64,000 nt of DNA. Source: Pseudomonas lini (GTDB lineage: Bacteria; Pseudomonadota; Gammaproteobacteria; Pseudomonadales; Pseudomonadaceae). Positions 62,188 to 64,000 of the stretch are shown piece by piece. Below the pieces are notes generated by a model. That model saw only the letters and a program-made list of their open reading frames with translations, did no database searches and was not told the DNA's origin. Within the stretch, counting starts at the first letter, position 1. Every line of letters begins with the position of its first letter. Position numbers and translations under genes: made by a program. Location of the stretch: NCBI RefSeq assembly GCF_964063345.1, contig NZ_OZ061318.1:6138001-6202000 (forward strand). The letters are read 5' to 3'.

Positions 62188-62595
62188 GGCAGGTCTCCAT
62201 TGACAGGGCGCGTAATCGGTCGGATTTCTCCGCGCAAAGTATTGGTATCTCACCTGCGGAGAGGCCTGACAAGAGGCTCCAATTGATTCGGCAGATTCCG
62301 TCAGCGACGGCTCTGCAGACCACAGTTACTGCTCAAATGAGAAGCTGGATCGGCAGCAAATACCGGGTCGGATTTCAGGATGCAGATCAAACGAAGGGCA
62401 CTCCTGATGGATACATTGCTGAAAAAAAAAGGTGCCCGAATTGGGCTAATGCCAGTCAGTTAAGCGCAATCCATGTGGGAGCGGCGTATTAACTGACTGG
62501 CATTACCCGAATGGGCACCTCAAGGCTAAGGGAGCGAGGAGGAGGCCTTTAAAAAAGTTGGCCGGTCCACGCGCTAAACCGACCGGGGAAAATCC
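62188..62595. other. 408-bp intergenic region with a palindromic element
   Basis: The stretch between the OprD and GNAT genes on the minus strand contains the palindromic element at 62431-62519 and no convincing gene. The promoter of the GNAT-cupin-tatA unit probably lies in the 62190-62420 part. Confidence 0.55.
62431..62519. mobile_element. Small palindromic element with IS4-like tips (MITE or remnant), also a terminator-like hairpin
   Basis: The arms begin GGTGCCC and contain TAATGCCAGTCAGTTAA, 17 bp identical in inverted orientation. They are separated by about 24 bp. The TAATGCC...CAGTTAA core resembles the ends of IS4-family elements. On the minus strand the hairpin is followed by nine T residues (complement of 62422-62430), so it can also end transcription of the OprD gene. 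No transposase is present, and no target duplication was confirmed. Confidence 0.6.
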
Positions 62596-63936
62596 TTACA
62601 AAATGCTCAGCGGGTACTCGATGATCAGGCGGACCTCGTCGATATCGCTGTCGAACGAGGTGGAGCGGTGGGTGGCTTGGCGCAGGCGGAAGGACAGGTC
62701 CTTGGTCGCACCTTCCTGGATCACGTATTTGGCTTCCAGATCGCGTTCCCAATGTTTCTGGTCATCACCCACCTTATTGGCGTAAGCGCCGTTCGGATCG
62801 GCCTTGGTGCCATCGATTTGATCGCCTTTGACATAGCGGGTCATAAAACTCAGCCCCGGTATGCCATAGGCGGCCATGTTCAGGTCATAGCGAGCCTGCA
62901 CGGAGCGCTCGTTAGGGGCGTTGAAGTCGGAGTACTGAACCGAGTTGGCCAACCAGATCGAGTCCACACCGATGTAGTCGAAATACTCGTCGCCATCGAT
63001 CTTCTGGTAGGCCAGGGTGAGCTTGTGGGCGCCGACGGAATAAGCCGCCTTCGCCGACCAGCTGGTGGTGTCCAGTTTACCGGCACGCGCTTCGCCCTGG
63101 TCACTGGTCTTGTAGGCTGTCAGCCCGAAATTGAGCGACTGCTTGTCAGCCAGCGGAATCGTATAGGAGGCACTGCCGAAGTGTTGGCGCCAGACATTGA
63201 CGGCCTCACTGGTGTACGCCTTCAGGATGAGGTTTTCGTTGATTTTATAGGTGCCGCCGACGAAGTCGACGCTGTCAGCTTCGGTCCCTCCGTAGGTGGT
63301 GAACAGACCGTCATCGGAGTTGGTCGAATTGCGATTGTTGAAGGCGGTGAAATGGCCACCCTCGAGGGATAAGGCATCGAACTCGTTGCTAGTCAATTGA
63401 AAGCCGGTCGCTGTTTCCGGCAGCAGGCGGTTGTCGCCGGTGGCGAGTACCGGAGCGGTCGGGCGTTGTTCGCCGTACTTCAGCACGGTAGAGGAAATGC
63501 GCATCTTCACAGCGCCGCCAATCTCGCCATAGGCGTCCGGCACGTCAGCTTGGGCGGTGCGGTTGTTGCTGATCGGCAGCAGGCCGGTCCCGGCCCGGCC
63601 GCGGCCGCTGTCCAGTTTGACCCCACCGTAGGCGAAGGCATCGGTGCCGAAACCGATGGTGCCCTGGGTGAAACCGGAAGCGAAGTTGAGCATGGCCCCC
63701 TGTGCCCACTCCTCGCGATAGCCGTTGCGCTCGCTGGACGGCATGGAGCCGTTGATCCCCTGGCTGTTGCTGCCGCCATGGCGGAAGTCGCGGTTCATAT
63801 AGAAGTTACGGTTGAGCAGCACCAGGCTGCTGTCTTCAATGAAGCCCTTGGCTTGCTGTTGCTGATCCGCTATTGCCAGTTGCGCGGTGGCGGCAATGAC
63901 CGCCAAGGAGAGAGCGCTTTGTTTTGCGATGTTCAT
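62596..63936 (-). CDS. OprD-family outer-membrane porin
   Basis: The 446-residue porin has a signal peptide (MNIAKQSALSLAVIAATAQLAIA). FIEDSSLVLLNRNFYMNRDFR, ASGFTQGTIGFGTDAFAYGGVKLD and a C-terminal strand ending EYPLSIL follow. OprD-type channels pass basic amino acids, peptides or carboxylates. It differs clearly from the porin at 30782-32053, so the substrates should differ. GAGG lies upstream of the ATG. The palindromic element at 62431-62519 follows the gene. Confidence 0.92.
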   Translation of the reverse strand: MNIAKQSALSLAVIAATAQLAIADQQQQAKGFIEDSSLVLLNRNFYMNRDFRHGGSNSQGINGSMPSSERNGYREEWAQGAMLNFASGFTQGTIGFGTDAFAYGGVKLDSGRGRAGTGLLPISNNRTAQADVPDAYGEIGGAVKMRISSTVLKYGEQRPTAPVLATGDNRLLPETATGFQLTSNEFDALSLEGGHFTAFNNRNSTNSDDGLFTTYGGTEADSVDFVGGTYKINENLILKAYTSEAVNVWRQHFGSASYTIPLADKQSLNFGLTAYKTSDQGEARAGKLDTTSWSAKAAYSVGAHKLTLAYQKIDGDEYFDYIGVDSIWLANSVQYSDFNAPNERSVQARYDLNMAAYGIPGLSFMTRYVKGDQIDGTKADPNGAYANKVGDDQKHWERDLEAKYVIQEGATKDLSFRLRQATHRSTSFDSDIDEVRLIIEYPLSIL

Positions 63937-64000
63937 CGCTTACCTCATTTGATCTTATTAGTATTCGTTGCCTGTACGGCAGGCAACGTTCTGCTCAGGT

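Noticed and set aside
62283..62492. 69-codon plus-strand ORF before the palindromic element
   Set aside because: It lacks a ribosome site, ends inside the inverted repeat and shows no similarity that could be recognised.

Overview
The window reads as chromosome of a fluorescent-type Pseudomonas. The support is high GC coding sequence, two OprD-family porins, many sugar-acid and amino-compound catabolic operons with periplasmic transport, GguC and an enolase-superfamily dehydratase, and REP-type intergenic repeats (GTGGGAGC...GGCTTGCC). No rRNA, tRNA, prophage, CRISPR array or intact transposase was seen.

Layout. (1) 1-16257, minus strand: a Wzx/Wzy-type exopolysaccharide operon. In transcription order it holds an RfaH-like antiterminator, an outer-membrane beta-barrel, a short Wza-type export protein, a Wzc-type co-polymerase/tyrosine kinase, an initiating sugar-phosphate transferase, a diverged WecG-type transferase, two GT4 transferases, a Wzy-like polymerase, a GT2 transferase and a Wzx flippase. 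After a 1 kb repeat block come galE and a secreted LamG-GH16 glycanase that runs off the left edge. (2) 16258-19166: a Fur box and a lone TonB-dependent siderophore receptor. (3) 19173-32053: a divergent LysR gene and a ten-gene operon. It encodes a PdxA2-type dehydrogenase, an MFS permease, two beta-propeller proteins (YncE-like and SMP-30), a COG3618-type amidohydrolase, a ribose-type ABC importer, a TsdA-like diheme cytochrome and an OprD porin. It is probably for a sugar acid or lactone that cannot be named. (4) 33151-37011: enolase-superfamily sugar-acid dehydratase, GguC and ketoglutarate-semialdehyde dehydrogenase, a short route towards 2-oxoglutarate. (5) 37073-38560: an isolated aldehyde dehydrogenase. 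(6) 39128-50542: a tightly coupled ten-gene operon with a HAD dehalogenase-like protein, a PuuB-like oxidase, a dipeptide-type ABC importer, a three-subunit HcnABC/opine-oxidase-type dehydrogenase and an ArgE-type deacylase. It looks like catabolism of an N-substituted amino acid. (7) 51795-54366: semialdehyde dehydrogenase and tartrate/D-malate dehydrogenase. (8) 54585-58830: LysR regulator divergent from quinone oxidoreductase, NmrA-like, DoxX and pirin genes. (9) 59011-63936, minus strand: OprD porin, GNAT, cupin, a solitary TatA and a class V aminotransferase-fold enzyme.

The most unusual non-coding signal is a family of three composite elements (2374-3175, 32264-32943, 50574-51576). Each is bounded by a roughly 23-bp inverted repeat (perfect in the middle copy) and built from two related modules facing each other. 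Between or beside the modules lie variable hexanucleotide arrays and REP-type units. They carry no transposase and create many spurious ORFs. A second small palindromic element (62431-62519) has ends resembling IS4-family tips.
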